Assembly: GCA_045807745.1 (NCBI GenBank)
Contig: JBJMGT010000015.1
Location: 186,001-250,000, forward strand
Length of the DNA stretch: 64,000 bases
Source of the DNA: QHXQ01 sp045807745
GTDB taxonomy: Bacteria; Acidobacteriota; Blastocatellia; Pyrinomonadales; Pyrinomonadaceae
Reading direction: 5' to 3'
The position numbers were made by a program, and so were the translations under genes. The notes under the pieces were generated by a model that searched no databases, was not told where the DNA came from, and was given only the letters and a program-made list of their open reading frames with translations. Shown here one piece after another: positions 33,130 through 41,993 of this stretch (positions within the stretch are counted from its first letter, which is position 1; each line of letters opens with the position of its first letter).

Positions 33130-35421
33130 TCAGTCTCCCGCGACCGCTTCGGCGCGGCGCAATGATGTGTCAACCGTTAGCTGGTAGAGCGGCGAAATGA
33201 GCACCGTCGGCGGCTTGGGGTTGCCAGCGTAGAGCAGAGGGAACTGTGGCGTCTTGCTCGTCAGCGTGCCGGGCTTGAATAACTCGTGCCCGACCTTTGG
33301 TGTCTCCGTCTGGCGCGCGCCGGATGCTGGCAGTTGCTGTACTCGTTGGCGCACCTCGTTCAGCGCGGCAGACACATCGCGCCTGCCCGCGAGTGCGTGC
33401 TTAACCTGCACGGGCTGGCTCTCATCTTTCAGCAGCGGAAAGCGCAAGCCCGCATACGCCGGCACGTGCTCGGCGAGTTCGCGGAAGACGGCGCTTGCGG
33501 ACATCTGGAAGCCAAAGTCTGCGTTGAGTGCGGCGGCGAGCGCGCTTGTGATCATCCAGTCGGGGCGCGCCTGATGGACGGGCGGAATAGACTGGCGCAC
33601 ACGCTGTACCTGACCCGCGTTGTTCGTATATGTGCCGTCCGTCTCGGCGAACGAGGCAGCGGGGAAGACGACATCAGCGAGCGCGGTTGTCTCCGTTTCA
33701 AATAGCTCCTGCACTACTATGAAGTCGAGTTGGCTGAGCGCCTCTTCACGCCCGCTCAGTTGTTCAGGCAGCAAGCTGCCTGCGACATAGAGCGCGCGCA
33801 AACCTTGCCCCGCTTGATCGAGCAACTGCTGGACGCTCAAACGGTTGTTCATTAAACCGATGTCGTGCACGCCCACGCTGTTGTTGTAGAGCGGCAGCGG
33901 GTGGAATAGAAAACGACGACCGGCGCGCTCGCCCAGCGTTTGCGGCAACTGCGCGAGCACTGTCTGAGCCGCCGCGCTCAACTCGCCGCCGAAAAGCAAG
34001 ACGCAATCACCCTGCGTTTCGTCGATCAGACGGCGCACGTCTGCAAGAGCTTCCGCTTTGACGCCGAGCTTGCCGGCCGCCGTCTCATCATCTTCAGCGC
34101 CCGCGAGCGCGAGCACGGCCGCGTCCTCCGCGCCGGGGTTGATGTGGATGAACTGCGCAGCCTGCTCTTTCAGGCGAATGGGCACGCTGTTGATGATGAC
34201 GAGCCGCGCGCCGCCGTTCCTGACCGCTTGCCTGATCTGTCGGCCCGTCAACGGTTGCAACTCTTCCGGCTCGCCGCCAATCAAGATGATCGTCTTTGCG
34301 TGGCGTATCTCAGCATGTGTTGCGATGGGCGCGCCCAAGTGCGCAAAGAAGGGCGCGAGCGAGAAGGCGTCCGAAGCTGTGAAATTTTCAGTCCCGATGA
34401 CTTCGCGCGCGAATTTCAACAGCGCGTAGTTCGCCTCGTTCGTCAGGCGCGGACTGCCGATGATGCCGAAGGCGTCAGCGCCGTGTTGCTCGCCGATGGC
34501 GCGCATCTTCTGGGCCGTGAAATCCAGCGCTTCGTCCCACGTCGCCGGGATCAACTTGCCGCCCTTACGATAGCGAATCAGCGGCGTCTTGATGCGCTCT
34601 TCGTGATTGATGAATGGGTGCGCGAAGCGCCCCTTGATGCACAGAAACTCGCCGTTGATGCCGTCGACATAACGATCACGCGCGACCGCGCGCATCACTT
34701 CACCGGCGCGCGCGCCCAAAGACATCTGGCAGCCGTCCGAACAGAATGTGCAAGTCGTGATCGTCTGCGCCAATTCCCAAGGGCGCGCTTGATGTCTGTA
34801 GGTCGCATCGAGCAGCGTCCCCGTCGGGCAGACCTCTATGCAGTTGCCGCATTGCGAGCAGTTGAGCCAACCATCGTATGTGCCGATGACCGTATGCGCG
34901 CCGCGCCCGCCCGCTTCGATGGCGTCCTCGCCCATCCACTCGTCGCAGACGCGCGTGCAGCGTTTGCACAGGATGCAACGCTGCGGATCGTTTGCGACCA
35001 CGGGCGAGAGGAATTTTTCCGGCGCGTAGTTTTTCTTCTCGCGGAAACGCTCTTCGAGGCCACCCCAATCAAAAACCATCTCCTGCAACTCGCACTCGCC
35101 GCCGCGATCACAGACCGGACAATCGAGCGGGTGATTGGCGAGCAGGAACTCGACCATCGCGCGTTGCGCCTTCTCGATCTCTTCCGATTCGGTTGTGACG
35201 ATCATGCCGTCCGTGCAAGTGATCGTGCAGGACGTTTGCAACTTGGGCATCTTCTCGATCCGCACTAGGCACATGCGACACGAGGCTTGCAGCGCGAGAT
35301 CGGCGTAGTAACAGAAGGACGGGACGGCGTGGCCATTTGTGCGGCATACGTCGATCAGGCGCGCGCCTTTCTCGACTTCGTAAACGTTGCCGTTGATCGT
35401 GACTTTGACGAGATCAGCCAT
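33130..35421 (-). CDS. nuoG: NADH-quinone oxidoreductase subunit G
   Basis: 763 residues. N-terminal [2Fe-2S] domain (Cys at about 36-65, SFCYYADL...CRMCLV...CTITC), then the His/Cys cluster LDCPVCDRGGECELQ (about 97) and 2[4Fe-4S] motifs CILCKRCTRVC (about 146) and CSQCGNCIEVCPTG (about 190). The molybdopterin-type domain follows, without catalytic function in complex I. It includes the additional Cys set TCTFCSDGC (about 222). The C-terminal third is less conserved. Confidence 0.95.
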   Translation of the reverse strand: MADLVKVTINGNVYEVEKGARLIDVCRTNGHAVPSFCYYADLALQASCRMCLVRIEKMPKLQTSCTITCTDGMIVTTESEEIEKAQRAMVEFLLANHPLDCPVCDRGGECELQEMVFDWGGLEERFREKKNYAPEKFLSPVVANDPQRCILCKRCTRVCDEWMGEDAIEAGGRGAHTVIGTYDGWLNCSQCGNCIEVCPTGTLLDATYRHQARPWELAQTITTCTFCSDGCQMSLGARAGEVMRAVARDRYVDGINGEFLCIKGRFAHPFINHEERIKTPLIRYRKGGKLIPATWDEALDFTAQKMRAIGEQHGADAFGIIGSPRLTNEANYALLKFAREVIGTENFTASDAFSLAPFFAHLGAPIATHAEIRHAKTIILIGGEPEELQPLTGRQIRQAVRNGGARLVIINSVPIRLKEQAAQFIHINPGAEDAAVLALAGAEDDETAAGKLGVKAEALADVRRLIDETQGDCVLLFGGELSAAAQTVLAQLPQTLGERAGRRFLFHPLPLYNNSVGVHDIGLMNNRLSVQQLLDQAGQGLRALYVAGSLLPEQLSGREEALSQLDFIVVQELFETETTALADVVFPAASFAETDGTYTNNAGQVQRVRQSIPPVHQARPDWMITSALAAALNADFGFQMSASAVFRELAEHVPAYAGLRFPLLKDESQPVQVKHALAGRRDVSAALNEVRQRVQQLPASGARQTETPKVGHELFKPGTLTSKTPQFPLLYAGNPKPPTVLISPLYQLTVDTSLRRAEAVAGD

Positions 35422-35432
35422 TCGTTACAACC

Positions 35433-36755
35433 TTAGACCGTAGTGAGCGCGCCCTTTTCCTGTTCAGCTTGCGCGATGAGCGGGAGCAGATGGCGCTTGA
35501 AATCTTCCGGAAACTTTTTGAGCGCCGATTGAATGGGCCAAGCCGCGGCGTCGCCGAGCGGGCAGAACGATTTGCCCTCGATGTTGTCGCAGATGTCCAA
35601 GAGCAGTTGCGCGTCTTCGGGTTGGCCTTCGCCTTTGGCGATGCGCTTGAAGACTTTGACGAGCCAGTCCGTGCCTTCGCGGCAGGGCGTGCACCAGCCG
35701 CACGACTCATGTTTGTAGAACTCGGTCAGATTCTTCGTGGACTCGAAGATGTCCACCGTGTCGTCCATCACGATGAAGCCGCCCGAACCGACCATCGAGC
35801 CGGCCGCGACCAAGCCCTCGTAGTCCATCTTCACTTTTTTGCCGACGATGTCCGCCGCCGGCATGATGTAAACGCTTGAACCGCCCGGTATGACCGCCTT
35901 CAGTTGCCGCCCGCCCGTAATCCCTTGGCAGTCCACCATGATGAACTTCTCCATGTCGTCATAACCCATCGGCAGTTCATAGACGCCGGGGCGTTTAACG
36001 TGACCGGAGACAGACCAGAGCTTTGTGCCGCCGCTCTTTTCCGTGCCGAGTTTTTGATAAGCCTCGCCGCCCAGCTTGATGATGTCGGGCACGGCCGTCA
36101 GCGTCTCGACGTTGTTGACGACGGTCGGCGCGGCGTAGAGACCAGAGACGGCGGGGAAGGGCGGTTTCATACGCGGGTGACCGCGCATGCCTTCGAGCGA
36201 ACTCAAGAGCGCCGTCTCCTCGCCACAGATGTACGCGCCCGCGCCCGTGTGCGTGTAGATTTCGCACGCGAAGCCAGTGCCTAAAATCTTTTCGCCGAGC
36301 AAGCCGGCGGCGCGGGCTTCAGCCAGCGCCTCGTCCATGATGTTGATGAGATAGCGATACTCGCCGCGCGTGTAGATGTAATTGGTGCGCGCGCCGAGCG
36401 CGTAAGCAGCGATGAGCATGCCCTCGATCAGCATGTGCGGATCGAGTTCCATCAGATAGCGATCCTTGAATGTGCCCGGCTCGGACTCGTCCGCGTTGCA
36501 GACAACGTACTTCGGCTTCGGCGAATCCTTCGGCACAAAGCTCCACTTCATGCCGGTGGGAAAACCCGCGCCGCCGCGCCCACGCAAAGCGGACTTCTTC
36601 ACTTCATTAATCACGTCGTCCGGCGACATGCCATTGAGAACTTTTTGCAACGCCTCGTAACCGCCGTTGCGCCGGTAGACGTCGAGCGAGCGCGAACGTT
36701 CGAGATGAACGCGCTTGAGTTGGAGCGGCTCGCAGCCGATAGCACCGATAAACAT
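35433..36755 (-). CDS. nuoF: NADH-quinone oxidoreductase subunit F
   Basis: 440 residues from ATG at 36755; an in-frame TTG at 36791 would add 12 residues. The NADH-binding GRGGAGFPTGMKW (about 52), the FMN-binding GAYICGEETALLSSLEG (about 165) and the [4Fe-4S] motif ESCGWCTPCREG (about 340) are all present. Subunit F receives electrons from NADH. It is directly followed by nuoG (11 bases). Confidence 0.94.
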   Translation of the reverse strand: MFIGAIGCEPLQLKRVHLERSRSLDVYRRNGGYEALQKVLNGMSPDDVINEVKKSALRGRGGAGFPTGMKWSFVPKDSPKPKYVVCNADESEPGTFKDRYLMELDPHMLIEGMLIAAYALGARTNYIYTRGEYRYLINIMDEALAEARAAGLLGEKILGTGFACEIYTHTGAGAYICGEETALLSSLEGMRGHPRMKPPFPAVSGLYAAPTVVNNVETLTAVPDIIKLGGEAYQKLGTEKSGGTKLWSVSGHVKRPGVYELPMGYDDMEKFIMVDCQGITGGRQLKAVIPGGSSVYIMPAADIVGKKVKMDYEGLVAAGSMVGSGGFIVMDDTVDIFESTKNLTEFYKHESCGWCTPCREGTDWLVKVFKRIAKGEGQPEDAQLLLDICDNIEGKSFCPLGDAAAWPIQSALKKFPEDFKRHLLPLIAQAEQEKGALTTV

Positions 36756-36812
36756 AATCTTTAGCAGGGAAGAGAGCGGCTCGATGAGCAAGCGATCAAA
36801 TCAAACGCTTAC

Positions 36813-37382
36813 TTATCGAACCTTCACGCTAAACACGTACTCGTCACGCTCGCAGGCGTCTAGTAGTTCGTCAACCTTCTCGGTCGTCAGATTCTCGTGA
36901 TAGTCAAACCCAAGCTGCAACATCGGGGCTGTCCCGCACGAGCCGAGACATTCAACTTCGGAGAGCGTGAACTTGCCGTCCGGCGTCGTCTCGCCCGGCT
37001 TGATGCCAAGCCGCTTAGCACACTGTTCAGTCACACGCCCCGCACCCATAATCTTGCACGACAGCGTGCGACAGACCTGTAGGTGGTACTTGCCGACCGG
37101 TTGCATGTAGAGCATCGAGTAGAACGTCGCAGTCTCCCACACGTCCGTGATGCGCACGCCCAATCTATCGGCGAGATAGGCCACGCCCGGCTTGTCGAGC
37201 CAACCGCGCTCGCGTTGCACGATGAACATCAACGGCAACATCGCCGAGCGTCGGCGCTCCGCCGGATACTTGGCCAGATGCCGGTCGATCTCCGCCTCGA
37301 CCGCGGCCGAGAAGTGCGCGATCTCTTCCGGCACTTTCGCCTCCTGCGGCAGAGGGTTATGCGGCGTGAATTGCTCACTCAT
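36813..37382 (-). CDS. nuoE: NADH-quinone oxidoreductase subunit E
   Basis: 189 residues, slightly long at the N-terminus. It holds the thioredoxin-like [2Fe-2S] domain with Cys at CRTLSC (about 103) and CLGSCG (about 145). It works with NuoF in the NADH input module. Preceded by the heptad-repeat spacer. Confidence 0.94.
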   Translation of the reverse strand: MSEQFTPHNPLPQEAKVPEEIAHFSAAVEAEIDRHLAKYPAERRRSAMLPLMFIVQRERGWLDKPGVAYLADRLGVRITDVWETATFYSMLYMQPVGKYHLQVCRTLSCKIMGAGRVTEQCAKRLGIKPGETTPDGKFTLSEVECLGSCGTAPMLQLGFDYHENLTTEKVDELLDACERDEYVFSVKVR

Positions 37383-37385
37383 ACG

Positions 37386-37468
37386 ATTTCGGAATGCGGA
37401 ATGCGGATTGTGGAATGAAGCGAGCGCGATTGCTGTTTAACCGCAATCCGCATTCCGAAATCCGCAAT
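37386..37468. repeat. Heptad-repeat inverted arms between nuoD and nuoE
   Basis: ATTTCGGAATGCGGAATGCGGATTG on the left (units GGAATGC) and CAATCCGCATTCCGAAAT on the right, period 7 and inverted. No gene in the spacer. Confidence 0.78.
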
Positions 37469-37472
37469 TGCT

Positions 37473-38693
37473 TTATCGATCAATCTCACCCAACACGATA
37501 TCAATCGAGCCAATGATGGCGACCACATCGGCGATCATCTCGCCCTCACACATGTGGGGCAGCGCCGAGAGATTGACGAAACTGGGGCCGCGGAAATGCA
37601 CGCGCGCAGGCTTCGGCCCGCCGTCGGACTTGACGTAGACGCCCAACTCGCCCTTCGACGCCTCGATGGCGTGATAGACCTCGCCCGCCGGGACGTTGAA
37701 GCCTTCGGCGACGATCAGGAAGTGATGTATGAGCGCGTCCATGTGCGTCTTCATCGCTTCGCGGTCGGGCAGCACGACCTTGGGCGCGTCCGCTTTGACG
37801 GGGCCGGGTTTTAGTTTGCCGAGCGCTTGGCGTGAAATCTTCCACGACTCATGCATCTCGCGCATGCGCACCATGTAACGCGACCACACATCGCCGACCG
37901 TCTCAACCGGAATCTCAAAGTCGTATTGCTCGTAACCCGAATATGGATTGGCCCGGCGGAGGTCAACGGCGACGCCGCTCGCGCGCAAAGACGGCCCAGT
38001 CAGGCCCAGATCGATAGCGTCTTCGGCCGAGACGATCCCGATCCCTTGCGTGCGCCTCTGGAAAATCCGATTGCCGGTGAGCAAGTTGTGAAACTCTTCG
38101 AGCGCGGGCGGGAATTTATCAATGAACTGTTGGACGCGGCGATCAAACCCGGCCGGCAAGTCCATCATCAATCCGCCGATGCGGAAATAAGACGGCGTCA
38201 GCCGCCCGCCCGATGCCGCCTCGATCAAGTTCAGAATCTTCTCGCGCTCGCGGAAGCAGTAAAAGAAAACCGTCATCGCGCCAAGGTCAAGTGCGTGTGT
38301 GCCGAGCCAGACGAGGTGCGAAGCGATGCGTTGCAACTCGCACATCATGACGCGTATGACCTGCGCGCGTTCGGGTATCTCAAGCCCCAACAACTTCTCG
38401 ACCGCCATCACGTAAGCGAGGTTGTTGCCGAGCGGGTTGAGATAGTCCATCCGGTCGGTGATGACGATGCCTTGCTGATACTTTTTGTACTCGAACAGCT
38501 TCTCCATCCCCGTGTGGAGGTAGCCGATGTCGGGCGTACACTTGACGACCATCTCCCCGTCCAGCACCAACTCAAGCCGCAACACGCCGTGCGTCGAAGG
38601 GTGCTGCGGCCCCATCGAGATCGTCATCTGCGTATCCAGCGGACGATCAACTACCTCGAATTGTGGCGGCAAGTTTGTGGTTGTGGCACTCAT
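37473..38693 (-). CDS. nuoD: NADH-quinone oxidoreductase subunit D
   Basis: 406 residues from ATG at 38693 (MSATTT). An open frame reaches back to 38759, but those 22 residues are only the translated repeat hairpin, so that start is rejected. GPQHPSTHGVLRLELVLDGE (about 28) and DIGYLHTGMEKLFEYKKYQQ (about 56) are the quinone-site region. The C-terminus ends DIVLGEIDR as in the family. No SD is visible, probably because of the repeat upstream. Confidence 0.94.
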   Translation of the reverse strand: MSATTTNLPPQFEVVDRPLDTQMTISMGPQHPSTHGVLRLELVLDGEMVVKCTPDIGYLHTGMEKLFEYKKYQQGIVITDRMDYLNPLGNNLAYVMAVEKLLGLEIPERAQVIRVMMCELQRIASHLVWLGTHALDLGAMTVFFYCFREREKILNLIEAASGGRLTPSYFRIGGLMMDLPAGFDRRVQQFIDKFPPALEEFHNLLTGNRIFQRRTQGIGIVSAEDAIDLGLTGPSLRASGVAVDLRRANPYSGYEQYDFEIPVETVGDVWSRYMVRMREMHESWKISRQALGKLKPGPVKADAPKVVLPDREAMKTHMDALIHHFLIVAEGFNVPAGEVYHAIEASKGELGVYVKSDGGPKPARVHFRGPSFVNLSALPHMCEGEMIADVVAIIGSIDIVLGEIDR

Positions 38694-38699
38694 CGTTAA

Positions 38700-38775
38700 A
38701 AGTGCTGAGTGCTGAGTGCTGAGTGCTGAGTCTGAGCTTTGACACTCAGCACTCAGCACTCAGCACTCAGCACTT
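38700..38775. repeat. Perfect 32-bp inverted heptad-repeat hairpin between nuoC and nuoD
   Basis: Four and a half AGTGCTG units (38700-38731) face an exact inverted copy (38744-38775), with a 12-base loop. The 32-bp stem is the most regular of the five heptad hairpins in the window. Confidence 0.88.
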
Positions 38776-39319
38776 AAGTTAAGCTGTACGGCTCGTAGCC
38801 GCGCAGCGGAAAATCTTTGCGGAGCGCATGTCCCTGCCAGTCGTCGGGCAGGAGAATGCGGCGCAAGTCTGGGTGACCATCAAAGACGATGCCCAGCAGA
38901 TCGAAGGTCTCGCGTTCGTGCCAGTTGGCCGTGCGCCAGACGCCGGTGACAGTGGGCACATGCGCGTCGTCTTCGTCTAGTAAAACTTTCAGGCGCAGCC
39001 GGTGATATTTCGTTGTCGAGAACAGATGATAGTTGACGGCGAAGCGCGGCTCTTCTTCCGGGCCATTATCCGTGCCGCAAAGATCGGCGAGCAGGTTAAA
39101 CTCCAAACCCGGCGTCGTCTTCAAGTATGAACAGATCGTGACGATCTGCTCGCGCGGCACGATGACTGTGATCTCGCCGAAAGCCTGCATGACATCGGCG
39201 ACCCATTCGGCGTGCTCCTGTCGCAGCGACTCGATGAGCGGCAGCAGCGCCGGATATTCCAACGGCGTCCCCGTAGTCTCTTCGGCCAAACTCTGTGCGC
39301 GCGCAATATCTTGGCTCAT
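38774..39319 (-). CDS. nuoC: NADH-quinone oxidoreductase subunit C
   Basis: 181 residues from ATG at 39319 (MSQDIARA). The frame extends to 39376, but the extra 19 residues come from the GTCCGTT repeat and are rejected. The family block NWHERETFDLLGIVFDGHPD (about 131) and RRILLPDDWQGHALRKDFPL are clear. It is separate from NuoD, not fused. Confidence 0.93.
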   Translation of the reverse strand: MSQDIARAQSLAEETTGTPLEYPALLPLIESLRQEHAEWVADVMQAFGEITVIVPREQIVTICSYLKTTPGLEFNLLADLCGTDNGPEEEPRFAVNYHLFSTTKYHRLRLKVLLDEDDAHVPTVTGVWRTANWHERETFDLLGIVFDGHPDLRRILLPDDWQGHALRKDFPLRGYEPYSLT

Positions 39320-39320
39320 T

Positions 39321-39420
39321 GTCCGTTGTCCGTTGTCCGTTGTCCGTTGCTCAAGCTCATCCGTTGCCGCTAACAACTACAAGCATAACGACGGACAACT
39401 GACCACTGACAACGGGCAGT
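39321..39420. repeat. Heptad-repeat region between nuoB and nuoC
   Basis: Four GTCCGTT units (39321-39349) and a decayed inverted counterpart (CGGACAACTGAC..., about 39392-39416). Same period-7 design as the other nuo spacers but less perfect. No gene. Confidence 0.7.
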
Positions 39421-39422
39421 CT

Positions 39423-40070
39423 TTACGACGACTTCCGCCGCTCGTGCCGCGAAGGGATCGTGTAGGGGCGTGAAATCGGCAGTTGCGTAGGGCTATCGGC
39501 GGCTGCCTCGTTCGTGGCGGAGACGCCGCCGGCGGGCAACGTACCGGGCGGTACGGCCTCGCGCGCCTCTTCGCGTTGCACATCATGACGGTCGCGCAAG
39601 CTTTCTTTCATCACCTTGTCTTGCAGCATCATGACCGCATGAATCAACATTTCGGGGCGCGGCGGGCAACCCGGTATGTACACGTCCACAGGCACGACCT
39701 TATCTACGCCCTGCACGATGGCGTAGTTGTCGAACACACCGCCCGACGTGGCGCACGCACCCATCGAGATGACCCACTTCGGCTCCGGCATCTGATCGTA
39801 GATGCGGCGCAGCACCGGAGCCATCTTGCGCGAGACGCGGCCCGAGACGATCATCACGTCCGCTTGGCGCGGGCTGGCGCGAAAGACTTCCGAGCCGAAG
39901 CGGGCGAGATCGTTACGCGCGCTCGTCGCGTTCATCATTTCGATGGCGCAGCAGGCGAGACCGAACGTCGCCGGCCACAGAGAAGACTTGCGTGCCCAGT
40001 TGACCAACGAATCAAGCTTCGTCGTCAACACTTCCGGCAACGCTTCGGCCAGCACATTATCGAGACCCAT
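39423..40070 (-). CDS. nuoB: NADH-quinone oxidoreductase subunit B
   Basis: 215 residues. The N2 [4Fe-4S] cluster ligands are visible in FGLACCAIEMM (about 37), with Cys also in SMGACATSGG (about 101) and PGCPPRPE (about 133). The C-terminal tail (about 165-215) is longer than in most NuoB and of low conservation. AGGAGG-type SD just before ATG. Confidence 0.95.
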   Translation of the reverse strand: MGLDNVLAEALPEVLTTKLDSLVNWARKSSLWPATFGLACCAIEMMNATSARNDLARFGSEVFRASPRQADVMIVSGRVSRKMAPVLRRIYDQMPEPKWVISMGACATSGGVFDNYAIVQGVDKVVPVDVYIPGCPPRPEMLIHAVMMLQDKVMKESLRDRHDVQREEAREAVPPGTLPAGGVSATNEAAADSPTQLPISRPYTIPSRHERRKSS

Positions 40071-40084
40071 AAAACCTCCGACTT

Positions 40085-40558
40085 TCAGGCGGCGCGTTTC
40101 ACCGTAACCGCGCGCCCCTCTTGCACAGCCAGCGCCCGCGCTTCCGCTTCGGCTTCACGCCGCGCCCGCTCGTTCCAATCGAACAGCCCCTTCTTCCACA
40201 CGTAGACATAGCCGACCAACAAGAGCGCAATGAAGATCATCATCTCGCCGAAGATGATTGCGCTGGCAGGCCCGCCCGCATGCACAAATTGTCGGAAGAC
40301 GACCGCCCACGGCATCAGAAAGATCAATTCAATATCGAAGAGGATAAAGATCATCGCGATCAAGTAGAATTTGACCGAGAAGCGTTCGCGCGCCGAGCCG
40401 ACCGGGTCTTTGCCGCACTCGTAGGGCATCAACTTTGTGCGCGTCGGCTTGCGTTGCCCGACGTACTGCGACAAGAGTATGTTGCCGCCCGCAAAGCCGC
40501 CAGCCACGCCAAGCATCAAAAGGATCGGCAGGTAATCCATCAAGGCAAAGTTACGCAC
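40085..40558 (-). CDS. nuoA: NADH-quinone oxidoreductase subunit A
   Basis: 157 residues with three transmembrane helices. YECGKDPVGSARERFSVKFY (about 46) and FDIELIFLMPWAV (about 74) are conserved. The C-terminus carries an Arg/Glu/Ala-rich extension of about 25 residues. The start is GTG at 40558 with AGGAGG 5 bases upstream. First gene of the nuo operon. Confidence 0.95.
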   Translation of the reverse strand: MRNFALMDYLPILLMLGVAGGFAGGNILLSQYVGQRKPTRTKLMPYECGKDPVGSARERFSVKFYLIAMIFILFDIELIFLMPWAVVFRQFVHAGGPASAIIFGEMMIFIALLLVGYVYVWKKGLFDWNERARREAEAEARALAVQEGRAVTVKRAA

Positions 40559-40624
40559 ACCGGCCTCCTGTCAGCTTAGGCTGCAACGAGCGCGAATTGA
40601 GCTTGAGAATCATGTAACAAGCGC

Positions 40625-40653
40625 ATGGTAGTGCAACGTAGGGGGGCTGTCAA
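40625..40653 (-). promoter_or_regulatory. Sigma-70 promoter of the nuo operon
   Basis: Minus strand: TTGACA (40653-40648), 17-base spacer, TACCAT (40630-40625). The predicted start is near 40618, giving a leader of about 60 bases to nuoA. Confidence 0.65.
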
Positions 40654-40809
40654 GCAACTCGTATGAGCGGCGCAAAAGCCTCTGGCGCAAGGAGATTGAC
40701 CCTCTTCGGAGCGCTGTGTTACTGTTTTTGCCGGCGCACGCGCGAGGCGTTTTCACACGTATCCGGCGCGGGCCATCTTCAACCGACGAGTTGCTTGCCT
40801 GAGAGCGTC

Positions 40810-41583
40810 GTGATTACCGGATTCAACACAGACATCGAGCATAACGGCACGATCTATCACGTCCAGACCGAAGATAAGGGTCTGCGCTCGCCCATTATCC
40901 TGTCGCTCATCTACGTCGGTGGCGAGATACTCGCGAGCAAGCGTGCACCCTATGACGATCTCGTCGCCAATGGTTTCAACGCGCAAGTGCTCGCCGAGCG
41001 CCTGCAACGCCAGCACAAACTGATCTGCGCCGCCATCAGCGCCGGCCGCATCAACGATCTCAAGCGCATGCAACAGCGCGAGACCGTACACGCGCAACCG
41101 GAGGTATTAGAGACGCAGCCTGCGTTGGCTGACGTTAAGCAAGTACCGGCCGGGACGGCTATGGATGAGCCGCCGATTGAGTTGCCCTTCAGCGCGTTGC
41201 CACACGCGGAGGCGAACGCTGGCGGCGAGTTGCCGGTTCAGCAAACTGCAGCACCGGAATTCTTGCACGTCGAAGCGGAACAGGCGCTGCACCTGAGTCT
41301 GCTGGAAGAACGGGAGTTTCGCGCGGGTGAAGTGGTAACGATCCGCGTGCGCGTCGGCACGGGGCCGGTGGAGAACCGCGTGGCCGTCGCCAACGCGGAA
41401 GTCACGGTTAAGATTCTCGGCTCGGAATTTCGCCCGCTCATCCTCCGCAGTAAGACGGATATAGACGGTGTGGCGTTGGTGCACGCGTGGCTGCCGCGTT
41501 TCACTACGGGGCGCGCTGCTATTCTGATCCGCGCCGTCTCAGGCGACTATGCGGCCGAGTTGCGCCGCGCCATACACCACTGA
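40810..41583 (+). CDS. Protein of unknown function with a C-terminal Ig-like/regulatory domain
   Basis: 257 residues from GTG at 40810 (GAGAG 4 bases upstream). The open frame extends to 40663, but the upstream part is Cys/Arg-rich, non-conserved-looking and overlaps the nuo promoter. The N-terminal domain starts MITGFNTDIEHNGTIYHVQTE (about 1-75). A variable linker follows, then a beta-sandwich-like C-terminal domain (about 165-255) with EVTVKILG and ALVHAWLPRFTTGRAAILIRA, like carboxypeptidase-regulatory folds. Divergent from nuo and 22 bases before thiS. Role unknown. Confidence 0.65.
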   Translation: MITGFNTDIEHNGTIYHVQTEDKGLRSPIILSLIYVGGEILASKRAPYDDLVANGFNAQVLAERLQRQHKLICAAISAGRINDLKRMQQRETVHAQPEVLETQPALADVKQVPAGTAMDEPPIELPFSALPHAEANAGGELPVQQTAAPEFLHVEAEQALHLSLLEEREFRAGEVVTIRVRVGTGPVENRVAVANAEVTVKILGSEFRPLILRSKTDIDGVALVHAWLPRFTTGRAAILIRAVSGDYAAELRRAIHH

Positions 41584-41605
41584 GCCAGGGAGGGGGGCGG
41601 CGTTA

Positions 41606-41848
41606 TTGCATATACAGATCAACGGCGAAGCCCACGAATTACCGGAGGAGTTGACGCTGAGCGCTTTAATCGCCAAGCTAGGTCTCACGCCGGAGCGGCT
41701 GGCGATTGAGCGTAACCGCGAGGTCGTCCGGCGCGCGCGCTGGGCCGACACACAGATCACGGATGGCGATCAGATCGAGATCGTCCATTTTGTCGGCGGC
41801 GGCACGAGCGTTGTGAGTCCTAAACGCGCGTGCATGGTCGCTAGTTGA
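41606..41848 (+). CDS. thiS: ThiS-like sulfur carrier protein with a C-terminal extension
   Basis: 80 residues from TTG at 41606, chosen for the strong SD GGGAGGGGGG at 41588-41597. The sequence is ThiS throughout (HIQINGEAHELPEELTLSAL; QITDGDQIEIVHFVGGG). ThiS normally ends in Gly-Gly, whose carboxylate is adenylated and thiolated in thiamine thiazole synthesis. Here 14 more residues follow GGG before TGA. Either the tail is removed, or a frameshift is present, or this copy has another role. A ThiG homologue lies at 52881, about 11 kb away. Confidence 0.8.
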   Translation: MHIQINGEAHELPEELTLSALIAKLGLTPERLAIERNREVVRRARWADTQITDGDQIEIVHFVGGGTSVVSPKRACMVAS

Positions 41849-41993
41849 AACATTGCCCCGGAGTTTTATCTTTGCTGCCTCGCCCGCACCGCCCACGATT
41901 TTAGAAACCCGACTAGGGCGGATAACGTAATTAATGTCTGACCGTCGCCCGCATCGCCGCGCCGAACGAAAACGGCCGGCGCGCTGATAGCCG

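Noticed and set aside
33940..35268. 442-codon plus-strand frame opposite nuoG.
   Set aside because: Antisense shadow of a conserved gene.
38700..38775. Tandem heptamers could be read as a CRISPR or VNTR inside a gene.
   Set aside because: Period 7 with inverted arms and no spacers; lies between nuoC and nuoD.
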